NCBI GenBank assembly: GCA_024516155.1
Contig: JAJJXM010000019.1
Span: 124,001-188,000, forward strand
Source: Pyronema omphalodes
Lineage: Eukaryota > Ascomycota > Pezizomycetes > Pezizales > Pyronemataceae
Length of the DNA: 64,000 bases
Reading direction: 5' to 3'
Part shown: positions 10,386-22,224 of the stretch, in pieces
How positions within the stretch are numbered: the stretch's first letter is position 1
How the letters are laid out: every line of letters begins with the position of its first letter
Notes under the pieces: generated by a model
What the model saw: only the letters and a program-made list of their open reading frames with translations
Told to the model about the DNA's origin: nothing
The model's database searches: none
Program-made: the position numbers and the translations under genes

Positions 10386-13300
10386 TTACATCGCCGCAAC
10401 TACCGAAGTACCATCCACGAATCTTGTTCGGAAGATCCTAAAACATTTGTTAGCATTATTTTTTTATGGCTTATCGCAGCTAGGAACTGAAGCAATAACA
10501 GATAAAAATAAAAAGGGAAGGGAAAAAAAGCATGACATACCTATTAGCATTCTGAAACATTCCATCCTTCAAAGAAACGACAATAAACTGACTTCCACCA
10601 AAGCGATTCTTGATCAATCTACCAATATTCTGAGTATGCGATAAATCCAGCGCCGCATCAACCTCGTCCAGAATATACATTGGGGCGGGCTTAAACTGCA
10701 GTAAAGCCAGAATCAAGGACAAAGCAATAAGCGATCTCTGACCACCCGACAATTCCGTCAAGCTCTGTTTCCAAACCTTTCCAAGCTGGACCTTAACCTC
10801 CAATCCTTCTGTCATATCTTTTCCTTCCGGTGCAACAAGCTTTGCAGAGGATCCTTGGAGAAGATCATTAAAAATCGCTCCAAAGTCCGCAGAAACCTTT
10901 TCATGAGTTTTATGTAACGCTTCCTTTTTGTAACGGTCTAGTTCAATGATTGTATCCTCAATCTTGCGTTTATCTTTAACAACGGTTCGTAACATTGTTT
11001 TCAATGCTACTTCTTTCTTCTCAACGGAATCGATCATGTTCATGACTTTTGGATTGACTTTCTTTTTCTGGCCCGCAGAGCGCTCGGTAAGGTCCTTGAG
11101 TTGTGTCTTGGCTTCGTTGATCCGGATGGAATTGAAATCATAGGGTGTTCCTGGTAAACCGAATTGTTCTTTCTCTTCTTCAATCCATGGATACTCTCTT
11201 TCTAACCGGTTAAGTGCCTCCACTGATCCTTGTTGCTGAGAATGGAATTTCGAAACTTCGTGCCCAAGTTTCTGTTTCTCCAATGCCTCCTCTGCGATCT
11301 GTGCAGACTTCTTCCTACTGGCTGCTTCCAAGGCTTTTAGTTCCTCGTCAAAGCCACTTAGCTTGGTTCTTTCATCACTTAGCTCTGCCAACGCCATATC
11401 ATGAACCTCCTTTGCCTTTTTATGTTTCTCCGTCAACTCATCCACTTCTTGTTGCTGCGCCTCAACCGCCGTATCAACCTCTTCCAAAGCCTCCTTGGCC
11501 GCCGCCAAATCCGACTCAACCTGTTCCAGCTCAACCTGACCATTCTGAAACTCCTCCCTCAAGCCCTTAAGCGCCTCCGACCGCTTCGTATTACTTTCCT
11601 TAAGTTTCTTTAAATTCTTCTGCAGCTCTCCAAGTTTTGCACCTTTATTATTCTTAAATTCCTTCATATCCTTTTCGATTTTTTTAACCTCTGCAGATGC
11701 TGCTTGCTGCCTGGTTTTTGCCTCGGAAATAGCGGTTTCGGCGGCTGCAATCTCGGTTCGCATTTGCTCTACTGCTTGGATGATAGAGGAACTGCTGTTG
11801 GAGTTGATTTGGTCTTCTGCGAGACGAATTTCGTGGTTTTTGAGTTCCAAGTCCCGACGGATTTCACGGGCGCGAGCAAGTTTCTGTGCTTCTCTTTTCA
11901 TCGTCTCGGTGATCTCTGATAACCGGTTAGAGGCCTCGGAAACTTGTTTATCCAGAGCGTTAATTTTCTGGATCTTCAATAAAATTCCCGCAGATGAAGG
12001 AGCGGAACCACCGGTCAAAGTGCCGGAGGGCTCATAGATGTCTCCAAGTAAGGTAACGCATCTGGATCTTGTTTTAGGGTCAAAGGCAACTTGTTTTGCA
12101 ACATCGTTGTCTTGACAGATAAAGGTGCGAGAAAAGACATATTTCATTGCTGGTGCTACTTCGGCTTCGTATTCGATGAGACGTAAGGCGAGGTTAACTT
12201 TTCCAGGACTCATCTTTTCTGCTGCAGCAATAACATCCGGAGGAAGTTCGTTGTACAAAATCTTATCCAGAGGAATCATTGTAACTTTTCTTGAGCAGAG
12301 TCCCTTCTTTTCATCCAGCAACAACGCAGCGGTATCGGCGGTGTCGGAAACAACGTTGTAGAGACGACCTCCTGCACACATTTCTAATGCTAGTCCGGTG
12401 TTGTATTTATCTTCATCGAGACTGAAAAGTTGTGCAAGAACTCCTTTTACTTTGGACCGGTCGAAGTTGGGGTATGGATCCTTATAAGAGAATTCTAGGC
12501 CTTTAACTTGTTGTCTTAAAGCATTTGCTTCTCTGGTAAGATCGCGGATTTTGTCTTCTAGTTGGGATTGTTCTTTTTTCATGGCCGCTTCGGATCCTTC
12601 TTCTATACCGAGTTGGTCTAGTTCTTGCTGTAGCTTCGCTGCAGAGGAACGAAGAGACTCCAGGTGCTTGAAGAGTTGAGCGTTTTCTGCTTTCGCTTTT
12701 TGAGCGCGTGGTTCTTCTTCTTTGATACGTTTGGTGAGGTGGTTAATCTTCAGCTTTCCCTGTTCCTGTTCCGTAGCGGCTGCACTGGCGAGATTTTTTG
12801 CCTCTGTGGTAAGGTGGTTAGTGATAGTTCATGTCCGAGTGATTGTAGGTGTACAAACCTTGAAGTTTAGCTTGGTAACCAGATTCCTGACCATCCTTGG
12901 AAGCAACACCGGTAAGCAGTTCCTGTAAAAGTTCCTCCATGCGCTCAGCTTCTTTTGTTTGGGTGTCATATTCTGCCTTAGCTGTGTCGTAGGTTGTCTT
13001 TAGCTTTTCGTAGATTTTAGTCTTTTCTTTAAGCGCCTTTTCTGAGTCCTTTACATTCTTGAGAATCTCCTTTCGCTTGGCTTGCTCCTCCACGATACCA
13101 TTTGATTTCAGGTCGAGAACGGTCTTTAACCGTACCAGTTCATGTGACTGTGTTTTAACCGACTCTTCCAGCTCCTGGAATTTTCCTCCTTTCCTGAGCT
13201 CCTTATCTTTTTGCTCCTTCACCCGTTGGACATCCTCGGCTAGGTTTTCAATCTCCGTCTTTAGTCTGTCTGCGTGCTTTTCCAAAAAGTCCACACGCTG

Positions 13301-14262
13301 TTTCTTTTGTTCCAAATCTGCGGCGCTTTGCTCCACCTTCTTCTTATGATAAACATAATCATGGGCAACGACTAGTTTACTCAGCCTTTCCAAATCCTGT
13401 TGTGTTTTCTGGAAATCTATAAACGCTCTCTTTTCCCCTCTTAGCTTCTCCAGTTTTGGTTCAATCTCATCTCTCAATAACTCATTAATTTCCTCGACCT
13501 TTTTATCTTTCCTAGCCATAGTTTTCTTCGCCTTATCTTTTCGATCCTCAAACATTCTAGTTCCAGCCGCTTCTTCAATCATAGCCAAAATTTCCGCAGG
13601 TTTCATATTTAAAACCTTGGTAACTTTTCCCTGCATGATTAAAAAGTTCGGGTTATTAATATTCAGTCCAACCGATTGAAAAAGCGTCTGAACAGCAGTT
13701 TGTTGCGCCCTCATTCCATTGATTAGATATTTTGAAGTACCGTTGACGATTTGTCTGGTAACATGTAACGTATCAATTTGTGCATAGTTTATAGGCGACT
13801 TTTCTTTATCGGTATTGTCGAAGGTAATTGTTACGGAGGCTTTGGTTACTCCGGCTTGTCCACGTTTGTAGACTAGATCCATGAGATTCTGTGCTCGGAC
13901 TGTTGTCATGTTGGTGATTCCTAGAACGAAACAAATGGCGTCGAGGATATTAGATTTGCCGGATCCGTTGAGACCGGTGATGGCGTTGAAGTTTTCATCC
14001 CTGGATAGAGTTAGCAATTGTTTTATTCAATTTTCCGAATTTCCTTGCGATGGTAGAAAAGCCGATATGTAGCGACGGAAAGAGCTTCCGCGCAATTTGG
14101 AGGTGACGAAAGGAGGCGGGGGAGTATTCACCATCCTGAGATAATCGTTCTGACGGCATACGATTTGAAGCCCTAATTATTTCTATCAGTTTTACGCGTT
14201 CTTATACAATTCCAACCTCAAAAAAGTGGGTATACATCAATGGTAACTTCTGTGATCCTCAT
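10386..14262 (-). CDS. SMC2: Condensin ATPase subunit Smc2
   Basis: Core SMC subunit of condensin, which with Smc4 and the non-SMC subunits compacts mitotic chromosomes. Five exons on minus: 14262-14236, 14172-14132, 14000-12859, 12803-10541 and 10437-10386, total 1174 aa, the normal Smc2 length. Exon 1 is only nine codons (MRITEVTID) and joins GFKSYAVRTIISGW in exon 2 and DENFNAITG in exon 3. Walker A is GLNGSGKS at about 32-39, followed by the Smc2-typical NILDAICFVLGI and RGQAGVTKASVT. Long coiled coils flank a hinge (about 520-680). The signature LSGGQRSL lies near 1086 and Walker B YILDEVDAALD near 1110. The last splice joins FQNANR to IFRTRF; the protein ends soon after, slightly shorter than the usual C-terminus. 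The other condensin gene in the window is YCG1 at 34787. Confidence 0.93.
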
Positions 14263-14987
14263 GACGCGTCGTTGTTCTGATTCTTTCGTGTCGCTGGATA
14301 GCCGGGATGCGGAGCGTGAAGCGTGTGCTCTACTGTGCTTCCTGGCGCGATGCCAAGATTCGCGTTATCACGTGATATAGTGGGGGATGTTGCCCACGAG
14401 TTCGACGTGTGTGAGTAAGCGCGATTTGGGAAAGTGGGGACCGCGGGTTATCTTTCAGAAAGAGGGGAAGGGGAATGATATCAAATGACAAATGGTATCA
14501 TGATATCAGTTTCTCCTGGAATGGGAATATCTCGTTTGTGGCTTGAACAAATGACTATAAAATCCCCATCTCGAAGCTTCTCGTCAATTGCCCTAAGAGT
14601 AACCCCGCACCGTTCGTCGTCAGCTATCAGGGAATCAGCTCTTGAAGCTCCATTCGAAACCCATCACGTAAAACAATCCTCAAATCCTCGTATTATCATC
14701 ACCTTCAATTTGTATTTGTTTATATATTGCCACAATATATTCCCATTCCAGAAATTCCCCATATCCGAAAATAAAATTACTTCACCCATATAAACCCGGA
14801 CAGAACCCACCTCGCCATCAAAGCCGAGCTTCCGACGCAGCTTACCGACCCCTGCCGACTCGGCACGCACGCATTACATCACCCTGCCTGACTCTTTTTC
14901 CCCGCCGTTGAACCCGCGATCACCATCAGCACAGCGTAGCATAGCACAGCATAGCAAACTTATATCACCGATCCTCCTCGAGCAGCC
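14263..14987. promoter_or_regulatory. divergent promoter region, SMC2 / rhodanese
   Basis: The 725 bp between two head-to-head genes hold both promoters. An ACGCGT MluI-type box at 14264-14269 is only 2 bp outside the SMC2 start codon. A tandem agcatagcacagcatagca stretch lies at 14937-14955 just before the rhodanese start. No coding sequence seen. Confidence 0.5.
14264..14269 (-). promoter_or_regulatory. MCB-like ACGCGT box at SMC2 start
   Basis: ACGCGT is the core binding site of the MBF G1/S transcription factor in yeasts. One copy abuts the SMC2 ATG and a second is in SMC2 intron 1 at 14194-14199. A hexamer can occur by chance, and the proximal copy would lie in the leader; the role is inferred. 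Confidence 0.3.
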
Positions 14988-15464
14988 ATGACATTCAGCC
15001 ATTCTCTCCGCGTTCTCCGACCCATCAGCAGATGCGTAATTCTTCCTAAACCTGTTGTCCCCCGCCTCATTATCCGCAACTTCACGCTCACCAGCCGTCT
15101 CGACACCACCAAACGCTACAACTTCGCCTCTCTTCAAACCCTGCCAAGTTCCTCAATCTTAATCGATGTTCGCGAACCCTCGGAATTTCAAGCTGGTGCA
15201 ATCCCCGGCGCTTTAAACCTCCCCATCACGTCCGCTCCAGAAGCTTTGTGTCTACCTGAAGAGGAATTCGTCGATCGCTTTGGATTCCCGAAACCCCCCA
15301 AGGATGCGGAAGTGGTGTTCTATTGTAAGGCGGGAGTGAGAAGTGCGGCGGCTGCTCAGCTGGCTTTGCAGATGGGGTATGAGAAGGTTGCGGAGTACCC
15401 GGGGTCTTGGGTGGATTGGGTTAAGAGGACTAATGAGGCGGCTGGGGAGGGGAAGAAGGCTTAA
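14988..15464 (+). CDS. Mitochondrial single-domain rhodanese (sulfurtransferase)
   Basis: Single-exon gene for a 158-aa rhodanese-domain protein, similar in size to yeast Rdl1/Rdl2. Residues 1-40 are Arg/Ser/Thr-rich with no acidic residue before Asp39 (MTFSHSLRVLRPISR...), a likely mitochondrial presequence. The domain follows: ILIDVREPSEFQAGAIPGA around 57-75 and the catalytic loop CKAGVR with active Cys near 113, then GYEKVAEYPGSWVDW at the C-terminus. The intact Cys suggests thiosulfate or persulfide sulfurtransferase activity. The start is the first ATG after a short tandem-repeat leader. It is transcribed divergently from SMC2 and convergently with CTK2. Confidence 0.88.
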   Translation: MTFSHSLRVLRPISRCVILPKPVVPRLIIRNFTLTSRLDTTKRYNFASLQTLPSSSILIDVREPSEFQAGAIPGALNLPITSAPEALCLPEEEFVDRFGFPKPPKDAEVVFYCKAGVRSAAAAQLALQMGYEKVAEYPGSWVDWVKRTNEAAGEGKKA

Positions 15465-15759
15465 TCACAGTGGGGGGATATCAAGGAGGAGTTGAAGAAT
15501 CCCTTCAGGGGATAATGGATGTATTATGAGGAGGATTCGAGGATAGGGGAATTTTTTGTGAACTTTAGGTTGGAGAACGAAGATGAAGATAAGGAAGGTA
15601 TATGGATATGGATTTGGATATGTACAGTTGGAATTACGCTTCAAACATCTGCAATTAGAATTTTCTTTTTTACAAAAACTCTATCAGTTCCACTCATACA
15701 GTTGAATCATTTTCCCCTATCCTCAAAAAACTCTATTCCATATCCTGTTAACCAACCCG

Positions 15760-17105
15760 CTACAGCAACACCTTCGCCGTTCCCATCCCTCCATCTTCAG
15801 CACCATTCAATAAACTACATTCCTTCTGTTCCCTTTCTGGATCGATCATAAACCTAATAGTTCCTTGAGAACCCCTTTCACTTAGATGATGCAACTTGAC
15901 TGCAATTGGAGGTTCCACAGTTGATGGTTTCCCGTGTCCGTTCTGAAGACGCTTGCGTTCCTTGTTTAATTCAATCCGTGCGTTTAGATAAGCGTTTCCT
16001 GAGTATTTAGGACCAACTGTAGTTGAGGGGCTGTGGTTTGTGTAAAGTTCTAGCAGGTCGTCTACTATCGCTATAATGCTGTCAGATTTGCGATTCTTGA
16101 TGAAGCCTGGTAAAGCCCAACAAAGCCCAGGGAAGCTGGTCATCAATCGACAAAGAATTGGGGGGACTTACATAGAACATCATCTCTAGTAGCTTCAAGT
16201 TTGCTATATTCAATCTTAACCCTTTTTCCTCCAAGTCTAGTAGCCGTTTCAATAGCAGCAAGAGCCAGCGAATGAGGGGTAGCCCTTAGCGGAGCCAAAG
16301 TCCTATAAACATCCAACGCAACACTCCAAGCCAATCTCGCCGTTTCCTTCCCCAATTTCAGGCGCTTACAAAGCTTCACAAGAAACGGTTGAGCGTGACG
16401 ATTTCGAAAATCAAAGCTACTAGTCTCTAGAATGGTTCTTTCCATTCCGATAACACGTTTACTAGTTTCTTCTAGCAGAGAAGAATCCGGGTTGATGGGT
16501 TCGCTGTTCGGATGGCGGAGGTTGTAGGAAACGCAGAGGATTTCTCGGCTCTTTTTCAGGGTGTCTTCGATTTTGCAGGCGACGAATAAGGATGCGATGG
16601 ATGGCTCGATGGCGTTTTCTTGGAAATACGTTGTTTTGTTGAAGAGAAGGAGTCGGTGGTAGAGAATCATTGCGGTGGCTATTGTTCGGACGGGACTGAG
16701 AGGGATCAGTAATTTGGTTCTGGGATCATGAGTAACTCGGAAGAGCTCTGGAGAGCACTGCAAAACCCGCTGGTGCTTCGCGAAGCCTCCTGGAGCTCGA
16801 CAACGTCCGACAGAGCCCAACAAAGTCCAACAAGTCCAACAAAATCCGACAAAGTCAAGCAAAAAAAAAACTTACAACTGCAGCACCCCCGCAACCTGCA
16901 CAATCCACTGACAAGCCTGTAGTCTAGTCTGTATGGACCTCGCCTCATCACTAGGTTTCAGCGACTCAATCTGTGCCGCCGTAAGATAAGGTCTCGATCT
17001 CTGAATATAGGTATTCAAAAAGTTGTAAGCCTCCACCGTAGTAGCGGGGTTACTGGCCGGGCTGAAGGGTGTCGTTGTGTGTGAGCTTGGGGTCATGATC
17101 GCCAT
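15760..17105 (-). CDS. CTK2: CTD kinase cyclin subunit Ctk2
   Basis: Regulatory cyclin of the CTDK-I complex, which phosphorylates Ser2 of the RNA polymerase II C-terminal domain during elongation. Exons on minus: 17105-16876, 16695-16172 and 16070-15760, giving 354 aa. Splicing joins VAGVLQ to FPVRTIATAMILYHR and ATRDDVL to SIVDDLLELY; both joins keep frame and restore the cyclin fold. The cyclin box covers about residues 35-220 (FNKTTYFQENAIEPSIASLFVACKIEDT is its second helix region); the tail is Lys/Pro/Ser-rich. Intron 1 is unusually long for this window (180 nt) and shares GTTGGGCT-type repeats with intron 2. Confidence in the family is good; exact splice sites rest on frame and consensus. 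Confidence 0.85.
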
Positions 17106-19162
17106 TCGTCGTTGATCTTTTTCGTTTGGTCTTTTCCCGGTGTTCTCGTCTCGTATCGTGTGGTGCTCGTATCGCGTTAAGGATCTTGGAATCAGGAGTC
17201 GCGAAATATAAGTTGAAGGTCACGGTTAGGTTCGCGTGTATGGTGAGTTCCGGGAAGCTTCGATATTCGTTTTGAGGCGGGGAGACGCGTCGGGCTTGGG
17301 TCTGGTCGACGATCATCGTTCGCTGCGCGCGCCCTAAATTTAAGCTCTGCTGGGTGCTCAGTTAATTAAGCGACGACACATATTATCATCGTTATATGTC
17401 GTCTTGTGAAATATTAACAACACCCCTCCAGATCGAGGAAGGGAATGGAGGGAAAGATAAATCGCCAGCGCATTATTTTTGGTGATTTAAAAATCTGTCA
17501 CGATGCATTATATTCCTCCCAAAATTCAAATCTCATATTCTGCGCATCTTCACAGCTATGTACACTTCACAAATGAGCTACACGCTACGCTTTTGATTTG
17601 ATTTGATCTAATTGAATACAGTAGTCCTGTCCACTAATTCTCTATATCATATCATATCATATCATATCACATTATATTCGTTATCGATATCTTTGTCTGT
17701 CAAATCCCCAGTTTCCTGGTTTCCTAGTATTTCGTGTGTGCGCATCCAGTGGTACAATGCACCCCCCAAACTTACCGAAATTAGAACTACTGAACAGGAT
17801 TAGACCTGGATATATATTTTTTCCGACGATAGATGCTCGACCCTTGTGAATATACCCATCCCCGAGAGTGTAATGGAATACACGGTTAAGGGTATTAGCT
17901 TATAGAATCTGGACGGTGGAAAACCAGCTAGGTTGGAACTAATTTCAAATTTTTTTGAGGAATCCCGGGAATAAACCGGGTGCGGAATTAAAAACCGCAC
18001 AGAGAGGGGGCGCCTGATACGGTAAAGAAACGCTCCATGCTAATCTATGTCTGTTTTACCAAATCAAGTTTTGATATTTCCTTTCTACCTATCAGAAGCG
18101 ATGATATCGATCGTTGTGCTTCCTTCTTGGGTTCTGAGATTAGAATAGATATAGTAAAATCCCCACCAATGGTAAGTATATGCCGTTGCCAATTTGTATT
18201 ACCTCACTGGTGTAGGAATGTTTAGATGAAGAGGAGGATTAGGAGGATAATGATAATTATGAGGAGGGTATGTATTGGAGGCCGGTGAAGATAGATTCGA
18301 GAATGACGGGAGGAGGGCTTTGTTAGGAGATGGTGATATATGGATGGATGTCAGGAGGGTTATGGGCGTTGGGGAGGGGTTTATATAGGGATTGTATGGT
18401 TGTGGTCGAGATAGGCGGGGGCGGTGTTGTGGTTTTTTGGTTTTCTAGTTTGAGGCTGCGGTTGCGGTGGGGTGGATTGTTGGTGGGGGGGGGGGGGGGG
18501 GTGAGTAGTCTATATTTTCATTTTTTTCATTGTTTGTTTAGTCATTTCTGAGAAATGACAGAAGGTTAAGAATAAAAGCAAGGTGATCAAGATTAGCAGT
18601 AGTAGTGATAAATGAATCCGAAATGCTGTTATTTGTAGAGTACATATCGATGATCAACAACACTCACTGGACGTAGTCTAGCTTCGGGCCGCCAAACAAG
18701 GATAAAACAGCTTACTATATACAATTAAACTATCCACAGTTAAATCCTCCGTAGATATATATGTGTGTATATATAATTCATGAAGTATACTAACCGTAAT
18801 CTCGTCCGATGATTTTTGTTTGTATATACGGGAGATAATGGTGACGTGTTATGGTCTAGTTATGGTATGCACGATATAACTAGGGTATTCTTAAGAAATA
18901 CGCCCTGTACTCTTATAAAAAGGTGCGGCTCAAAAATACACGTAGCGCGTGCTGTACTAAGCTCTATAAAAGTCTGCATTATGGGGCACCATAGACCTGT
19001 TGCTTCTCTTCCATAACGTACGTTGTTCCATATCGGATCCCGACCCAGATCAATACGTTCAAACTCAGTTGACAGAACAGCCCCAGGCTTAGTCTCAGCT
19101 CCGCTTTCCTTCGACGCTCAGGATAAGACTTAAGTAGGATTAGGCGAATACATACATACAAC
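17106..19162. other. 2-kb intergenic region without a recognised gene
   Basis: Holds the CTK2 promoter near 17106-17330, an (atatc)n-like stretch at 17643-17670 and a G-rich area at 18410-18501 with a 17-G run. Near 18885-18935 there is a stretch resembling the inner part of the pogo-like element ends (actcttataaaaaggt). Open frames here are short and unsupported. Confidence 0.5.
18485..18501. repeat. homopolymer run of 17 G
   Basis: An uninterrupted G17 run next to further G-rich sequence; prone to length polymorphism and G-quadruplex formation. Confidence 0.85.
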
Positions 19163-19669
19163 ATGGTGATGAAACAAACACGGCTTAACTGGAATTCCAG
19201 TGAGAAGAAACTGGTTTGCGAGGTTGTTAATGCAGAGGCTTTGGACGAGCGTGTCGGTCAGACATCACAATTACCTGAAGCTGATACTGAGGTTTGATTC
19301 CTGCTTTAACTAGTTCCATGGCTATCTTTTTATCTACTCGTCTCGTCTATATACTTGTCTACTCATCTACTGGTCTACGCAACTAACACCCCATCATAGC
19401 AGCACATCACCGCAACCACCGATCAATCAGAACCCTTACCGGTAGAGAACCCCAACAAATCCCAACGAAAGGACACCCCTGCTCCACTCCCGGAAGGCAG
19501 AGTTTCAGTCCAGGAAGCTTGCAGATCTTTTTACCGATACCGACTTTGGCGTGAACAGCTGGGTCCAGAACATTATGACCCGAAAATTATAGAGTCGATG
19601 GATATTGTATGGGCAAACCTGCGTAGATGCCGCATGGAAGAAATAAGAAGGGAGATGCAGAGTAGATAG
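19163..19669 (+). CDS. small two-exon hypothetical protein
   Basis: Putative orphan gene that no single open frame covers. Exon 1 is 19163-19291 (43 codons from ATGGTGATG) and ends at a GTTTGA donor; the intron has a CTAAC branch site at 19383-19387 and an ATAG acceptor ending at 19399 (CAG ending at 19402 also keeps frame). Exon 2, 19400-19669, is open for 89 codons to TAG, giving about 132 aa. Exon 2 has a Pro/Ser/Lys-rich start and a positively charged C-terminal helix rich in Arg, Glu, Tyr and Trp (FYRYRLWREQLGPEHYDP, then RCRMEEIRREM). No signal peptide or membrane segment. No family recognised. The joined frame, branch site and protein-like composition support it; expression evidence would decide. 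Confidence 0.5.
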
Positions 19670-21418
19670 ACGTGAGTGGGGCTTATTGATGTGGAGTTTA
19701 CGTCCGTGGATGATAGATAGACGGAATTGCAGAATCGTGAGCGGTTTTTTTTTTGTGATGTTGAGATAGGTGCGTGTAGAGATGGAGATGCATATGAATT
19801 TACTGAGCTGTTGTGCGTTGGGTAATCAATAGGTGCAGGGAGAAGATATAATAATATACCATTCTGCGTGTTACGGTGGGCCAGAAACTCTCGAAACTGC
19901 GCCGTTGTGGCTTCGTTTCATGGCTGCTGCTGTCCGGGAGCGTCTAGTAAGAAATAAATTTGAGTTAAAAAGGTAATATTGGCCAAATCTGGTACAAAAC
20001 TATTGACAAAAACACTTCCCGAGAATTCCTTCGACTTCCTCCATTCCTCAGGATTTCTTGCACACACTTTTCATCCCTGGATACACTTTCACAGCGGTAA
20101 TATGTAGATAAGGAATTTTTCAAGAAAATCAAACGCGTTGATCATGGTTATGTCCTTGTAGAAGATGATATTGATGGAGACGCTATTGAATATTTTTCCA
20201 AGGCTCCTCTATTCTACTTGGTATCATATATAGCTCGATGAAGAAATTATCTATTGTTTTTCCGGGGTTGTTCTGTTCATCTTTGCATCACTGATCAGAG
20301 CGAATCCTGACGGGCATGTGACTTATGTCAAAACTTTGTCTATCCATGAAAAAGGCATACTTTCTGTACTGGTACTTGGGGGTTCCCCAAAGGATTATTG
20401 CAGTGATGCATATACAGCAATTGGTTGGCTGGGGTAAATAACAAAATAAAAACCAATTTTTTTCAAACAATTGGGCAAACTTTCTCCGCGGTGTTGTATT
20501 TGATAAGTCATTTCAATTTTAATCATGTAATAGCATAAGCAAAGGTTAACAAAGCGATTGTTGTTGTGATTGCTCTAGTCAAAGAATACTCAAGCGCAAT
20601 GAATAAAGTTTAATTTTATCGGCTCTATTCACACTGCACGTAAAACATTCTAGTATGTTTTATATGTATATTCGGATCCCAGTGTAGAATATTTACGTTA
20701 GCGGCTTTATGAGTTGCAGATCGTATAAGATGAATCGTATTGTATGAGATATGAGAGGTTTGTGTATTTTCATCCTCAGGTAATTAATAACCAAAGCTTT
20801 TCAAGTTTTATACCGCAACTTTGTGAGTAAGTTATTTGAGATTTCCCGGTACTCAATACCAAACCCACAGACACACCGTACACCCCGCATCGTAGTGACT
20901 GTAGAACCTGTCTACGACGTTTGTTGACATAACGAGAGACTCTGTATAACGGTATATTCCCATGGACCCGACGTCAATAACTCGCGGCAAGACTCTCCAT
21001 ACAACGATCTCTGGTGTATGACGGTAATTGTTTTCTGCCCCGTACGTATCGTCGTAGAGAGGTTCGCCTATAATTACTCGCGCTAAGCCTTACTCTATGA
21101 AAGTATATCGCCTGTAGTATCAGGGTACACCGCTACATCCGGTCCTGACGACAACCCGTATGGCCAGATTCTTTAGTTCTTCTGCAATCATCCAAAGGTA
21201 AATAACTTCAAAAAGTCATTACCGATGACTCGCCGTGGTCCGTCAGCGAAAAAAGTCCGGTTTCGATACTATTTTTAGAGTCCTCTAGGGCTAGTTTCAT
21301 ACCTTGGCATTGCTGCGTTTAGTTCCACCACACGCGTTTAGTGTTAACATCCATCGATCAACATCAAATTTCAAACCCCAAACGCAACAGCAACCAAACA
21401 CCAGGAAAACAAAATATT
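19670..21418. other. intergenic with decayed fragments
   Basis: Between 20112 and 20240 a 43-codon stretch (KEFFKKIKRVDHGYVLVEDD...) looks protein-like but has no start codon and only stops upstream, so it may be a relic exon. A short pogo-like inverted-repeat element is listed separately at 20898-21070. The last ~150 bp are the Nudix promoter. Confidence 0.45.
20898..21070. mobile_element. degenerate pogo-like MITE candidate
   Basis: Ends form an inverted repeat: tgtagaacctgtctacgacg at 20900-20919 pairs with the complement of cgtcgtagagaggttcgcct at 21050-21069. The GAACCT motif near the tip and internal ataacg/actct motifs recall pogo/Tc1-type ends. No clear TA duplication was resolved. 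Confidence 0.45.
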
Positions 21419-21961
21419 ATGACTTTGACTTCACCTAACCCTTCAACGAAAACCCCTGTTCTTGGAGATCTTGAATTATCTCCAGCTGTAATCCTACGCG
21501 ACAATCCACACTTAACCTCCCTAGCGATCGGCGCGTTTGTATTCACCTCTACAGAACAGGATCTTCCCACAAGATTACTCCTCATCCGTAGATGCAAAGA
21601 CGAAGCTGCGTTTCCGGATAAATGGGAAGTTCCTGGAGGTGGTGTTGAATCGTCTGATGTATCATTACATGATACTGTGGTAAGGGAGGTGAAGGAGGAG
21701 ACCGGGCTTGAGGTTGCGGAGATTAGGGATTGTTTTGGGTTTATTGAGTTTCCTGGGAGGTTTGGGAGAGTTTGGAGGAAGTATAATTTCCTGGTAAGGG
21801 TTAAGGGAGGTCAAGAGGTGGTTACGGATCCGCTGGAACATTCAGAATATACTTGGGCTACTATAGAGGAGGTGCGGACAATTGAGATGACGACGGAGGA
21901 TCATAGGGAAACAGTGTTGGGCGTTTTCGAGAAGATGGCGGAGAGGAGAAAGGAATTATAA
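21419..21961 (+). CDS. Nudix hydrolase family protein
   Basis: A 180-aa single-exon Nudix hydrolase; such enzymes cleave nucleoside diphosphates linked to another moiety. The Nudix box spans about residues 73-99 (GGGVESSD then REVKEETGLEV), with the catalytic REVKEE intact. The first conserved Glu of GX5E is Val here, as far as I recall a variation seen in related fungal Nudix proteins. Upstream, LLLIRR and FPDKWEVPGG are the usual entry strand and loop. I chose ATG 21419; the frame stays open further upstream but with no earlier ATG. No targeting signal. Substrate cannot be told from sequence. The gene stands alone between repeats. Confidence 0.85.
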   Translation: MTLTSPNPSTKTPVLGDLELSPAVILRDNPHLTSLAIGAFVFTSTEQDLPTRLLLIRRCKDEAAFPDKWEVPGGGVESSDVSLHDTVVREVKEETGLEVAEIRDCFGFIEFPGRFGRVWRKYNFLVRVKGGQEVVTDPLEHSEYTWATIEEVRTIEMTTEDHRETVLGVFEKMAERRKEL

Positions 21962-22224
21962 AATGTTTGGGGAAACTGTTTCTATATTTGTCGGAGCTTT
22001 TCATTGGATATCCTGAACTGGAATTATTGGAGGGTTTTGCGTAGCTCTAGAGAAACGGGTGGGTAAGCCTATTTCACCACCAAACTATATTTTCTATAGA
22101 GCACTAGGATAGGCAGGAGGGTACTTATCACCATGTCTATTTAGATTTTCAATTCTTATCACATAGGTGAATATGGGCTTGTTCTATCCATCCTGAATAG
22201 AATTATCGGAAGTTCTCCCCAGTT

